Source of the DNA: an uncultured Eubacteriales bacterium
GTDB taxonomy: Bacteria; Bacillota; Clostridia; Oscillospirales; Acutalibacteraceae
NCBI GenBank assembly: GCA_900317795.1
Contig: ONIF01000060.1
Location: forward strand, 1-11,506
Length of the DNA: 11,506 nt
Direction of reading: 5' to 3'
Notes under the pieces: model-generated
Database searches by the model: none
Told to the model about the DNA's origin: nothing
Seen by the model: only the letters and a program-made list of their open reading frames with translations
Shown here: piece by piece, positions 1 through 5,268 of the stretch
Layout: each line of letters opens with the position of its first letter
How positions within the stretch are numbered: the first letter of the stretch is position 1
Translations under genes and position numbers: made by a program

Positions 1-491
1 TCTTCATCGGGTTTCATCATGCATAATTCAAGGTGTACATCTCCGGCTATATTGTCAGCCTGTTCTTTTGTGAGATAGGGCAGATTCCTCAAAAACGCCC
101 TCAAATCAATGAATTCAAGCGACTTTTCATAGAAAAAGTCATCTTTATACCTTAAAAGCTTTTCTTTTTTGGGAACATAATATTCAAACATGGTCTGAAA
201 ACTTTTCATTTCAATAAGATCCTCGAAATCTTCAAGGAGATAATCCGATGCAAGATAATACTCCAACAACGGTGTAGGCTCATCAAGGTCAAAAATTTCA
301 TCTTCCCCGATAATGTCATAAAAGCCTTCCCTGCATTCAAACCTTTCGAGAAATTCCTCAAAATCCTCCTCTGTCACGGGATCGTTCTGACTGTTGTATA
401 TTTCCAAAAGTTTCCTCACAGGTATAAGACCATACAAATTGGCGGCAGCCGAGAAATAGTCCTTCAAAAGTTGTTTTACTTCATCTGTCAT
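1..491 (-). CDS. Hypothetical acidic protein, possibly YecA/SEC-C-like (C-terminus off the left edge)
   Basis: An open frame runs without a stop from an ATG at 491 to the left edge, giving 163 residues; the C-terminus lies outside the window. AGGAGG (501-506) sits 9 nt upstream of the ATG, and a good promoter lies behind it. The N-terminus (MTDEVKQLLKDYFSAAANLY) is helical and leads into a segment reading YGLIPVRKLLEIYNSQNDPV, followed by a very acidic stretch (EEDFEEFLERF, then GEDEIFDLDEP). This layout, a helical 'YG.IP...L..IY' block then an acidic region, resembles Firmicutes proteins that end in a SEC-C zinc motif, but that end is not visible, so the family is a guess. It is divergent from the SseB-like gene. 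No catalytic motif is visible and no function can be assigned. Confidence 0.8.
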   Translation of the reverse strand, partial: MTDEVKQLLKDYFSAAANLYGLIPVRKLLEIYNSQNDPVTEEDFEEFLERFECREGFYDIIGEDEIFDLDEPTPLLEYYLASDYLLEDFEDLIEMKSFQTMFEYYVPKKEKLLRYKDDFFYEKSLEFIDLRAFLRNLPYLTKEQADNIAGDVHLELCMMKPDE

Positions 492-521
492 ATAAAACTC
501 CCTCCTTTTCACATAATAAAA

Positions 522-550
522 ACTATAACATATTTTTTCCGATTTAACAA
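522..550 (-). promoter_or_regulatory. SigA-type promoter for the leftward gene
   Basis: On the minus strand TTGTTA (plus 545-550) and TATAGT (plus 522-527) are 17 nt apart. A TG dinucleotide one base upstream of the -10 makes it an extended -10. Transcription would start near 515, just ahead of the ribosome site at 501-506. Its -35 lies only 18 nt from the -35 of the divergent rightward promoter. Confidence 0.6.
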
Positions 551-568
551 GAGTATTCAAAAACATTG

Positions 569-597
569 TTGACATAATTTTATTATGATTGTATAAT
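569..597 (+). promoter_or_regulatory. Consensus SigA promoter for the SseB-like operon
   Basis: A perfect TTGACA (569-574) and a perfect TATAAT (592-597) are separated by exactly 17 nt. Transcription should begin near 604, leaving a leader of about 44 nt before the ATG at 648. No operator-like dyad overlaps it, so strong, mainly constitutive expression is the simplest reading. Confidence 0.8.
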
Positions 598-647
598 AAA
601 TACAAAAGATTTTTGAAATACACCCGATTTTTAGGAGATGATGATAT

Positions 648-1946
648 ATGCCCGAAATGCAGGAACTCATAGAAAAATATGCCCGTTCAAAAAGCCCTGC
701 CGACTATGCCGAAATAGTGAAGATGGTGCAGACTTCCAATAAATTATGGACAGCGTATTCCCCTGTTACAAAGTGCAGATATACGGAAAATATCAACGGT
801 GTGCCGTCAGCGTTCATATTTTCGGAAAAGGACTTTTTCAAGGAATTTAAAAAGCACTGTGAAAAAAACAATATACAGATAGAAGCGGAACTCTGCAAAA
901 GTGATACAAGAATACAGTTTTTCAGCGACCTTTACAGATGCGGAATAGAAAATTTAATTCTCGACAACGGAAAAAAATTTATTGTAATGAGTTTGTTTGA
1001 TGTGATAGATAAGCCCGATTTCTCGGCACTTCCCGAAAATGAAAGACCTGTGATAAATACCAGTCTTATGCTGAATGCGAATATATTTTTTCAGAGTGTA
1101 AGTTCGGGGAATGTTTCAAAAAGCACTCAAAGAAATCTTTTGAGGGAGCTTTATAAAGGCAGGTATCTCATGCCGATAGTGGTTGACCGTGATACAAAGC
1201 TTGGAGGCATGGAGGAAAGTACACTGAAAGCCGTATGCTCTCAGAGCGGTACAAATATGACTGTGGTTGCAATCAAAACCGACGAAAGAGTAATTATACC
1301 GTTTTTCACGGATTGGACAGAGTTCAGCCGTTTTGATAAAGACAGGCAGTGTGTGGGAAATATCATGACTTTCGGGGATATAGAGTATCTTTGCAGTCGG
1401 GGAGAGAAAATTTCAATCAATCCCTTTGGCTTCAATATGGTGATAGACGGAAATGCCATTGCAATGATAAAGGGTGTATCTGCCGACATAGAGCCGTACA
1501 AAACAACGGCTGTACAACAATATGCAGAGCCTGTTGAGGAATATGAAGAACCTATACAGGAGTATGCAGAACCTGTTGAGGAATATGAAGAGCCTGTGCA
1601 GGAGTATGCAGAACCTGTTGAGGAATATGAAGAACCCGTGCAGGATACAGAAGAACCTGTACAGTTGTTTGAACTTCGTTCGGTACCGCATGAAATGATA
1701 ACGGTGCTGATGTCGGTGATGTCGCAGACGGAAAGTATCAATAAAGCATATCTGAAAGGTATGGTGCAGGGTGATGTAACGTACTATCTTGTAATAGTTG
1801 ACTTTGAAGGCGACATATCCGAACTGTACGGAATTTCCGAGCAGGCTGAACAGTATTCCAATGGTGTGCCGGTGGAGGTTGTACTTTATGAGAGTGATTT
1901 CGGAATGTATGCCGCACAAAGTACATATCCTTTCTATCAAAAATAA
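648..1946 (+). CDS. SseB-family protein with acidic Pro/Glu repeat linker
   Basis: 432 residues; AGGAG (633-637) lies 10 nt before the ATG. Residues about 165-270 match the SseB N-terminal domain: LYKGRYLMPIVVD (169-180), IPFFTDWTEFSRF (217-229), FGDIEYLCS (242-250) and ISINPFGFNMVI (255-266). Residues 290-331 are three copies of a 14-residue repeat of the type QEYAEPVEEYEEPV, an acidic, probably disordered linker. Residues 340-432 (VTYYLVIVDFEGD at 377-389) fit the SseB C-terminal domain. The first 150 residues contain FIFSEKDFFKEFKKH, which looks like a worn copy of the FFTDWTEFSRF segment, suggesting an internal domain duplication (inference). SseB was named for altered serine sensitivity in E. 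coli; the biochemical role of the family is not established. No signal peptide or membrane helix is seen, so it should be cytoplasmic. It is the first gene of a two-gene operon. Confidence 0.85.
   Translation: MPEMQELIEKYARSKSPADYAEIVKMVQTSNKLWTAYSPVTKCRYTENINGVPSAFIFSEKDFFKEFKKHCEKNNIQIEAELCKSDTRIQFFSDLYRCGIENLILDNGKKFIVMSLFDVIDKPDFSALPENERPVINTSLMLNANIFFQSVSSGNVSKSTQRNLLRELYKGRYLMPIVVDRDTKLGGMEESTLKAVCSQSGTNMTVVAIKTDERVIIPFFTDWTEFSRFDKDRQCVGNIMTFGDIEYLCSRGEKISINPFGFNMVIDGNAIAMIKGVSADIEPYKTTAVQQYAEPVEEYEEPIQEYAEPVEEYEEPVQEYAEPVEEYEEPVQDTEEPVQLFELRSVPHEMITVLMSVMSQTESINKAYLKGMVQGDVTYYLVIVDFEGDISELYGISEQAEQYSNGVPVEVVLYESDFGMYAAQSTYPFYQK
1515..1640 (+). repeat. Three tandem 42-bp repeats, in frame within the SseB-like gene
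   Basis: Units run 1515-1556, 1557-1598 and 1599-1640, followed by a degenerate partial copy to about 1664. Units 2 and 3 differ at only two bases; unit 1 is more diverged. Each encodes 14 residues made of two 7-residue halves (EYAEPVE and EYEEPVQ). Since 42 is a multiple of three, gain or loss of units keeps the frame and only changes linker length. Confidence 0.95.
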
Positions 1947-1962
1947 CAGGAGGCAAATATAT

Positions 1963-2409
1963 ATGATATATCAGGGAATGAAAGAAGTAAATGACTGGGT
2001 AATGGTGGAGTACCATTCCACATGGAGTTACGGATATGATTTCATGCTTGACGCTGCACAGGTCATCATAGATACAGACTTTAAAGAAAAAACTCAGCGT
2101 TTTGCCGTTGCGGAGATAGCAGGGGCAGAGGATCAAGAAAGATTGACCGAACTCAAAGCGGAAAATTATATTATCCGAAATTGCGACACTTCAAAAAGAG
2201 AACATGGAGTACTTATCATATCGGGAATAAGTGATATAATGGAAAGTCCGATACAGGTAATGTTTTTCAATCAAACGAATATAGTAAGGCTTTTCTGCCC
2301 GTACAAGAAGTATTTTGAAATTCACGGTGAACACGTTTTTGACAACTATATGAACAGCGTCGAAATAAAGGCATACTGCATAGATGCCGTCAGAAAAATG
2401 GAAAATTGA
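1963..2409 (+). CDS. Hypothetical protein, second gene of the SseB-like operon
   Basis: 148 residues. The chosen ATG at 1963 has a perfect AGGAGG (1948-1953) 9 nt upstream and lies 16 nt after the SseB-like stop. The frame is open further upstream to 1798, but that would overlap the SseB gene and has no ribosome site. The protein starts MIYQGMKEVNDWVMVEYHST, is a soluble mix of strands and helices, and has no signal peptide, membrane helix or metal motif. Conserved-looking pieces are EYHSTWSYGYDFMLDAAQVI and FFNQTNIVRLFCPYKKYFEI. I do not recognise a family. Co-transcription with the SseB-like gene suggests a shared role. A strong terminator follows directly. Confidence 0.85.
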   Translation: MIYQGMKEVNDWVMVEYHSTWSYGYDFMLDAAQVIIDTDFKEKTQRFAVAEIAGAEDQERLTELKAENYIIRNCDTSKREHGVLIISGISDIMESPIQVMFFNQTNIVRLFCPYKKYFEIHGEHVFDNYMNSVEIKAYCIDAVRKMEN

Positions 2410-2411
2410 AA

Positions 2412-2452
2412 ATGGAGAGTGGAGTTGTATTCTGCTCTCCGTTTATTTTTTG
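2412..2452 (+). terminator. Rho-independent terminator of the SseB-like operon
   Basis: A 12-bp stem (2414-2425 with 2429-2440, three G-T wobbles, 3-nt loop) is followed by the T-rich tract 2442-2451. It starts just 4 nt after the stop codon of the second operon gene. Confidence 0.85.
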
Positions 2453-2492
2453 TAAAATATACAAAATGTATAATTATTTTCGTAAAAAAGGC

Positions 2493-2521
2493 TTGCAATT
2501 TCGGAAAGAGTATGATATAAT
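2493..2521 (+). promoter_or_regulatory. Extended -10 promoter of the 5S rRNA gene
   Basis: TTGCAA (2493-2498) and TATAAT (2516-2521) are 17 nt apart, and TGA directly precedes the -10 hexamer, making an extended -10. Transcription would start near 2528, about 24 nt before the mature 5' end of the 5S rRNA, leaving a short leader to be trimmed. Confidence 0.75.
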
Positions 2522-2551
2522 TTCAAAGTCGCAAGTGATTACGATAAAAAA

Positions 2552-2707
2552 GTTGGTGTTGATGACGTTGAGGGTACACCCGTTCCCATACCGAACACGG
2601 AAGTTAAGCTCAATGGTGCCGAAGATACTTTGTTGGTGACGACACGGAATCAATGGTGCCGAAGATACTTTGTTGGTGACGACACGGAAAAATAGGAAGA
2701 TGCCGAC
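2552..2707 (+). rRNA. rrf: 5S ribosomal RNA with a 40-nt internal tandem duplication
   Basis: The block 2579-2608 (CCCGTTCCCATACCGAACAC, then GGAAGTTAAG) is the universal core of bacterial 5S rRNA. The ends pair as helix I: 2552-2560 pairs with 2699-2707, nine pairs counting wobbles. Helix II forms between 2566-2572 and 2609-2615. Length is about 156 nt against the usual 115-120. The surplus is exactly explained by a perfect tandem duplication: 2610-2649 is identical to 2650-2689. Each copy holds the 3' strand of helix II, the 5' side of helix V/loop E, and a helix IV hairpin (2631-2635 with 2640-2644, GTGA tetraloop; repeated 40 nt on). Only copy 2 is followed by the loop E 3' strand (GGAAAAATAGG, 2686-2696). 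Removing one copy restores a normal 116-nt 5S. The gene stands alone, without 16S or 23S. It could be an expanded functional 5S, a decaying copy, or an assembly error. Confidence 0.9.
2610..2689 (+). repeat. Perfect 40-bp tandem duplication inside the 5S gene
   Basis: 2610-2649 and 2650-2689 are identical over all 40 bases and directly adjacent. The base before each copy differs (C at 2609, A at 2649 as the last base of copy 1), which sets the boundaries. Zero divergence points to a recent event or to strong conservation. Confidence 0.97.
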
Positions 2708-2712
2708 ATAAT

Positions 2713-2744
2713 AAAAAAGCTGTTCAGTTTGAACGGCTTTTTTT
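2713..2744 (+). terminator. Rho-independent terminator of the 5S rRNA gene
   Basis: AGCTGTTCA (2718-2726) pairs with TGAACGGCT (2730-2738) across a 3-nt loop, with flanking A and T runs that extend the stem, ending in a T tract (2738-2744). It begins 6 nt after the mature 3' end of the 5S. Confidence 0.85.
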
Positions 2745-2821
2745 GTTTTATAAAAAACTATATTCTTATTTTTTTAATCGGCTCATTGATAGCTTTTTAT
2801 ATAAAAAATAGTCAAAAAATC

Positions 2822-2850
2822 TTGATAATAAATCTAAATTGATATATAAT
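2822..2850 (+). promoter_or_regulatory. Candidate distal promoter of ireB (P1)
   Basis: TTGATA (2822-2827) and a perfect TATAAT (2845-2850) are 17 nt apart. A transcript starting near 2857 would carry a leader of about 120 nt that includes the dyad at 2894-2941. The region 2745-2977 holds no gene; besides the promoters and the dyad it is plain AT-rich DNA. Confidence 0.55.
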
Positions 2851-2893
2851 GATAAGCAGGACTGAAAATAATTTTTAAGCTGTACAATTTTTT

Positions 2894-2941
2894 TACCGTA
2901 AGTGAAAATAAAATCATTGTTTTTTATCCGCACTTATGGTA
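2894..2941. promoter_or_regulatory. Inverted repeat in the ireB leader
   Basis: TACCGTAAGTG (2894-2904) and CACTTATGGTA (2931-2941) are inverted copies with a single mismatch that is a G-T pair in RNA, separated by 26 nt. The right arm overlaps the -10 of the proximal promoter and the spacer holds its -35. It could be an operator pair or, in transcripts from the distal promoter, a stem-loop. No T tract follows, so it is not a terminator. Confidence 0.5.
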
Positions 2942-2945
2942 GTAT
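2917..2945 (+). promoter_or_regulatory. Candidate proximal promoter of ireB (P2)
   Basis: TTGTTT (2917-2922) and TAGTAT (2940-2945) are 17 nt apart, with TGG directly before the -10 as an extended element. The start would be near 2952, giving a leader of about 26 nt before the ATG at 2978. It is weaker by sequence than the distal promoter and is overlapped by the inverted repeat. Confidence 0.45.
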
Positions 2946-2977
2946 TATTCTATACGATTCTTTTGGAGGTGCTTTGA

Positions 2978-3229
2978 ATGAAAGACAATCAGCCGACTAT
3001 GGTGTTTTCAATTTCCGACAACCATGAGGAAAGTGTAAAAACGATAATGAAAACCGTTTACAACGCCCTTGAGGAAAAAGGCTACAATCCCATAAGCCAG
3101 ATAGTAGGTTATATCCTCTCGGAAGACCCGACTTATATCACCACTCACAACAATGCAAGAGCCCTTATCCGCAAAATCGAAAGAGATGACCTTCTTGAGA
3201 TACTTCTGAAAAACTATATACAATCATAA
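2978..3229 (+). CDS. ireB: IreB family regulatory phosphoprotein (UPF0297/DUF965)
   Basis: 83 residues, the usual length for the family. GGAGGTG (from 2965) precedes the ATG. The signature is unmistakable: TVYNALEEKGYNPISQIVGY (26-45), then ILSEDPTYI, and ARALIRKIERDDLLEILLKNY near the end (60-80). In Enterococcus faecalis IreB is phosphorylated on N-terminal threonines by the PASTA-domain kinase IreK, dephosphorylated by IreP, and lowers intrinsic cephalosporin resistance. Thr7 (QPTMVF) is the matching candidate phosphosite here. It is a small cytoplasmic dimeric regulator. In many Firmicutes it sits beside ruvX and a DUF1292 gene; here ruvX is absent and an unrelated 93-aa gene follows 15 nt downstream, probably in the same transcript. 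Confidence 0.95.
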   Translation: MKDNQPTMVFSISDNHEESVKTIMKTVYNALEEKGYNPISQIVGYILSEDPTYITTHNNARALIRKIERDDLLEILLKNYIQS

Positions 3230-3244
3230 AAAGGAGAGATAAAT

Positions 3245-3526
3245 ATGGCAGAGGAATTTTTGCAGTATAAAAATAAACCCCTCGTTAGATGCGGTGACGT
3301 TATCTACTACGGGGATATGAATGACAAGTGTGTTGCAAAGCTCACTATCAAATCAAAAAATAAAAAAGATAACATGGATTTTGCCGACAGAGTTTTTATT
3401 CAGATACTCAATACCGACTTTTCAGACCCTAAAAAACTCGTTATCCAGAAAGGCGAACAAAACGGTCTGTTCTCCGCTATTGATACGGCTTATGTGTGGC
3501 TTAAAAAAGCTATGAAAAATTCGTGA
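3245..3526 (+). CDS. Conserved hypothetical protein downstream of ireB
   Basis: 93 residues. AAGGAGAG (from 3231) lies about 7 nt before the ATG, and the gap from ireB is 15 nt, so co-transcription is likely. The sequence starts MAEEFLQYKNKPLVRCGDVI with a YYGDMNDK segment, then KLTIKSKNKKDNMDFADRVF and VIQKGEQNGLFSAIDTAYVWL near the end. It is small, soluble and basic, probably strands followed by a helix (GLFSAIDTAYVWLKKA, 75-90). I recall similar short 'LQYKGKPLVRCG..IYYG' proteins in Clostridia, annotated only as hypothetical; this is from memory, not a search. A single cysteine (Cys16) argues against a metal site. An alternative frame within it (from 3321) is a shadow. Function unknown. 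Confidence 0.85.
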   Translation: MAEEFLQYKNKPLVRCGDVIYYGDMNDKCVAKLTIKSKNKKDNMDFADRVFIQILNTDFSDPKKLVIQKGEQNGLFSAIDTAYVWLKKAMKNS

Positions 3527-3542
3527 ATTATTTTTTACTCTC

Positions 3543-3571
3543 TTGCAAAAAATACAATTATGTATTATAAT
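3543..3571 (+). promoter_or_regulatory. SigA promoter of the DUF1858-trmK-nif3 operon
   Basis: TTGCAA (3543-3548) and TATAAT (3566-3571) are 17 nt apart; transcription would start near 3578. This fixes the first gene's start at 3605, because an in-frame upstream start at 3560 would lie inside the promoter. Confidence 0.75.
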
Positions 3572-3604
3572 ATTTTTATCTTAATGAAAGAAAGGATTTT
3601 TGAA

Positions 3605-3808
3605 ATGGCACAGATTACAAAAGATACGATTATAGGCGATATTCTCGACATCGACGAAACTACTGCACCGATTTTTCTCTCTATCGGTATGCACTGTCTT
3701 GGCTGTCCTGCATCAAGGGGCGAAACCGTTGAACAGGCTTGCATGGTTCACGGTGTAGATGTTGACGCTCTTGTAAAGGCTGTCAATGAGCATATAAAAG
3801 ATAAATAA
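3605..3808 (+). CDS. DUF1858 domain protein (CxxC redox-disulfide small protein)
   Basis: 67 residues starting at ATG 3605, with GAAAGGA (3590-3596) as ribosome site. The whole protein is one DUF1858 domain: ITKDTIIGDILDIDETTAPI (4-23), then IFLSIGMHCLGCPASRGETV (23-42) with Cys31-x2-Cys34, a third Cys46, and a helical C-terminus. This family is also described as a hybrid-cluster-protein-associated redox disulfide domain, and is thought to act in thiol redox or sulfur/metal chemistry; the exact role is not established. It is cytoplasmic. It leads an operon with trmK (start 21 nt downstream) and nif3, so a link to metal or sulfur handling is possible but is inference. The in-frame extension to 3560 is rejected because it overlaps the promoter. 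Confidence 0.9.
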   Translation: MAQITKDTIIGDILDIDETTAPIFLSIGMHCLGCPASRGETVEQACMVHGVDVDALVKAVNEHIKDK

Positions 3809-3829
3809 TAATGGGAGAGTGGTGTTGAG

Positions 3830-4513
3830 ATGTTCAGGCTTGACGAAAGACTCGCACTTTGTGCAGAATTTGTGCGTGAGGGTGCAAGGCTTGCAGATGT
3901 CGGAACAGACCATGCTTATCTTCCTGTATGGCTCGCTTGCAACGGCAAAATTATTTCAGCCGTTGCGTGTGATGTCAGAATCAAACCGCTTGAAAATGCA
4001 AAAGCCAATATCTATAAATATCATGCCGAAAATATCGTTTCTACGGCTCTTTCAGATGGTCTGGACAATATTTCTCCCGACCTCGCTGATGATATAGTCT
4101 TTGCAGGTATGGGCGGTGAGCTTATCGCAAAAATAATCATGCGGACGCAATGGCTGCGTGACGGGAATAAACGGCTTATTCTTCAGCCCATGTCCCGTGC
4201 AGATACGTTGCGTCTGTTTTTATGCGAAAACGGCTTTCACATACAGCAGGAAAAAGCGTGCATTTCCTCCGGCAAAAGCTATTCCGTTATGTTATGCGTT
4301 TATGACGGAATTAAAAGAAATTGCAGCGATATTTTTAAATATACAGGACTGCTTGAAAATGACAATTCACACGAAGCCAAAAGATACATATATGTAATTA
4401 ACGACAAGCTTAAAAAGAAATTGAGAGGCTTTGACCAAAACTCAGACGAGTATAAAAAACTTTATCAGACAGTATCACATCTTGACATTCTTTCAGAGGG
4501 GGTTACTTTATGA
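3830..4513 (+). CDS. trmK: tRNA (adenine(22)-N1)-methyltransferase TrmK
   Basis: 227 residues, normal for TrmK (B. subtilis YqfN). It uses S-adenosylmethionine to methylate N1 of adenine 22 in the D-loop of tRNAs. Visible motifs: LDERL at the N-terminus (4-8), the SAM-binding loop DVGTDHAYLP (23-32), an acidic residue at the end of the next strand (ACDV, Asp48), GMGG (93-96) and LQPM (118-121). These are characteristic of the TrmK family. The C-terminal 60 residues are a lysine-rich helical part (KRYIYVINDKLKKKLRGF), as in the coiled-coil tail of TrmK. GGGAG (3813-3817) precedes the ATG. The stop overlaps the nif3 start as ATGA (4510-4513), so the two are translationally coupled; this pairing is common in Firmicutes. 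Confidence 0.95.
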   Translation: MFRLDERLALCAEFVREGARLADVGTDHAYLPVWLACNGKIISAVACDVRIKPLENAKANIYKYHAENIVSTALSDGLDNISPDLADDIVFAGMGGELIAKIIMRTQWLRDGNKRLILQPMSRADTLRLFLCENGFHIQQEKACISSGKSYSVMLCVYDGIKRNCSDIFKYTGLLENDNSHEAKRYIYVINDKLKKKLRGFDQNSDEYKKLYQTVSHLDILSEGVTL

Positions 4514-5268
4514 CAACTGCCAAAAATATATATGATTTTATCAACGGCTTTGCACCGTTTGAAACGCAAATGCACTTTGACAATGCAGGCTTGCTGATAG
4601 GAACCGAAACCGCTGTTTCCAATACAGTCTTACTTTCTCTTGACCTTACATCTGACGTTGTAAAAGAGGCTGTTCAAAAAAATGCTCAAATTATCGTCAC
4701 CCACCACCCTGTTATATTCAACCCTTTGAAAGCAATTTCAAGTGAAAGTGCCGTTTTCAAGTGCATACAAAATAATATCACCGTCATTTCCGCACATACC
4801 AACCTCGATATTTCAAAAAACGGTGTTAATGAAACTCTTGCGGAATATGCAGGCATTATCCCCGACGAGTATTTTAATGATGACTGCATGATTTTCGGAC
4901 ATCTCGAAAATCCCACGGACTGCCAAATCCTTGCCAATTCCCTTAAAAAAAATATCAGCGGATTGCGTTATACAGATACGGGCATTATTCAAAAAATAGC
5001 CGTTTCATGCGGTGCAGGCGGAAGTAATATTTTCCTTGCCAAAAAATGCGGGGCTGACGGCTTTATTACAGGCGAAATAAAACACCATGAAATCATTTTT
5101 GCCAACGAAAACAACATAGCCATATTTGATTTAGGTCACTTCAACTCCGAAAATTTCATTATACCAAGACTTTCAAAAATGCTGTCGGACAGTTTCCCCG
5201 ATACAGCTTTCCTGCAATCCGAAACTTTTTCCGACAAACTCATTTATGTCAAAGGAGAACTTCAATGA
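4510..5268 (+). CDS. Nif3-like dinuclear metal center protein (YqfO/YbgI family, DUF34)
   Basis: 252 residues. The expected metal ligands are all present: THHP (His65, His66), NLD (Asp100) and GHFNSE (His210, Glu214); GEIKHHE (189-194) is a further family motif. Nif3 family proteins form hexameric toroids with a two-metal site; E. coli YbgI is the model. The function remains unproven, and the often-copied name 'GTP cyclohydrolase I type 2' is not supported by these motifs. B. subtilis YqfO is longer because a PII-like domain is inserted in the middle; this protein lacks that insert and is of the short YbgI type. It overlaps trmK by 4 bp and overlaps the following zinc-ribbon gene by 4 bp (ATGA at 5265), so all three are probably translated as a coupled set. 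Confidence 0.93.
   Translation: MTTAKNIYDFINGFAPFETQMHFDNAGLLIGTETAVSNTVLLSLDLTSDVVKEAVQKNAQIIVTHHPVIFNPLKAISSESAVFKCIQNNITVISAHTNLDISKNGVNETLAEYAGIIPDEYFNDDCMIFGHLENPTDCQILANSLKKNISGLRYTDTGIIQKIAVSCGAGGSNIFLAKKCGADGFITGEIKHHEIIFANENNIAIFDLGHFNSENFIIPRLSKMLSDSFPDTAFLQSETFSDKLIYVKGELQ

Noticed and set aside
1515..1640. Regular repeats that could suggest a CRISPR array
   Set aside because: Units are directly adjacent with no unique spacers and are in frame inside a protein-coding gene.
1241..1940. Long antisense frames opposite the repeat part of the SseB-like gene
   Set aside because: Low-complexity Ser/Gly/Tyr or Arg/Phe-rich products caused by the 42-bp repeats read backwards; no ribosome site, and the sense frame has clear family motifs.
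1798..1962. Upstream in-frame extension of the second operon gene
   Set aside because: It would overlap the SseB-like gene in another frame without a ribosome site, while ATG 1963 has a perfect AGGAGG.
2406..2639. Open frame of 77 codons over the spacer and 5S gene
   Set aside because: It runs through a terminator, a promoter and the 5S rRNA, so it is an accidental frame.
2794..2807. 14-bp perfect palindrome TTTTTATATAAAAA upstream of the distal ireB promoter
   Set aside because: Pure A/T in AT-rich spacer DNA; chance occurrence is likely and nothing ties it to a known operator.
3513..3536. Small hairpin AATTC-GT-GAATT at the end of the 93-aa gene, followed by Ts
   Set aside because: Only 5 A/T-rich pairs with a 2-nt loop; too weak to call a terminator.
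3560..3604. Earlier start for the DUF1858 gene
   Set aside because: It lies within the -10 region and ahead of the expected transcription start, and the extra residues do not fit the family.
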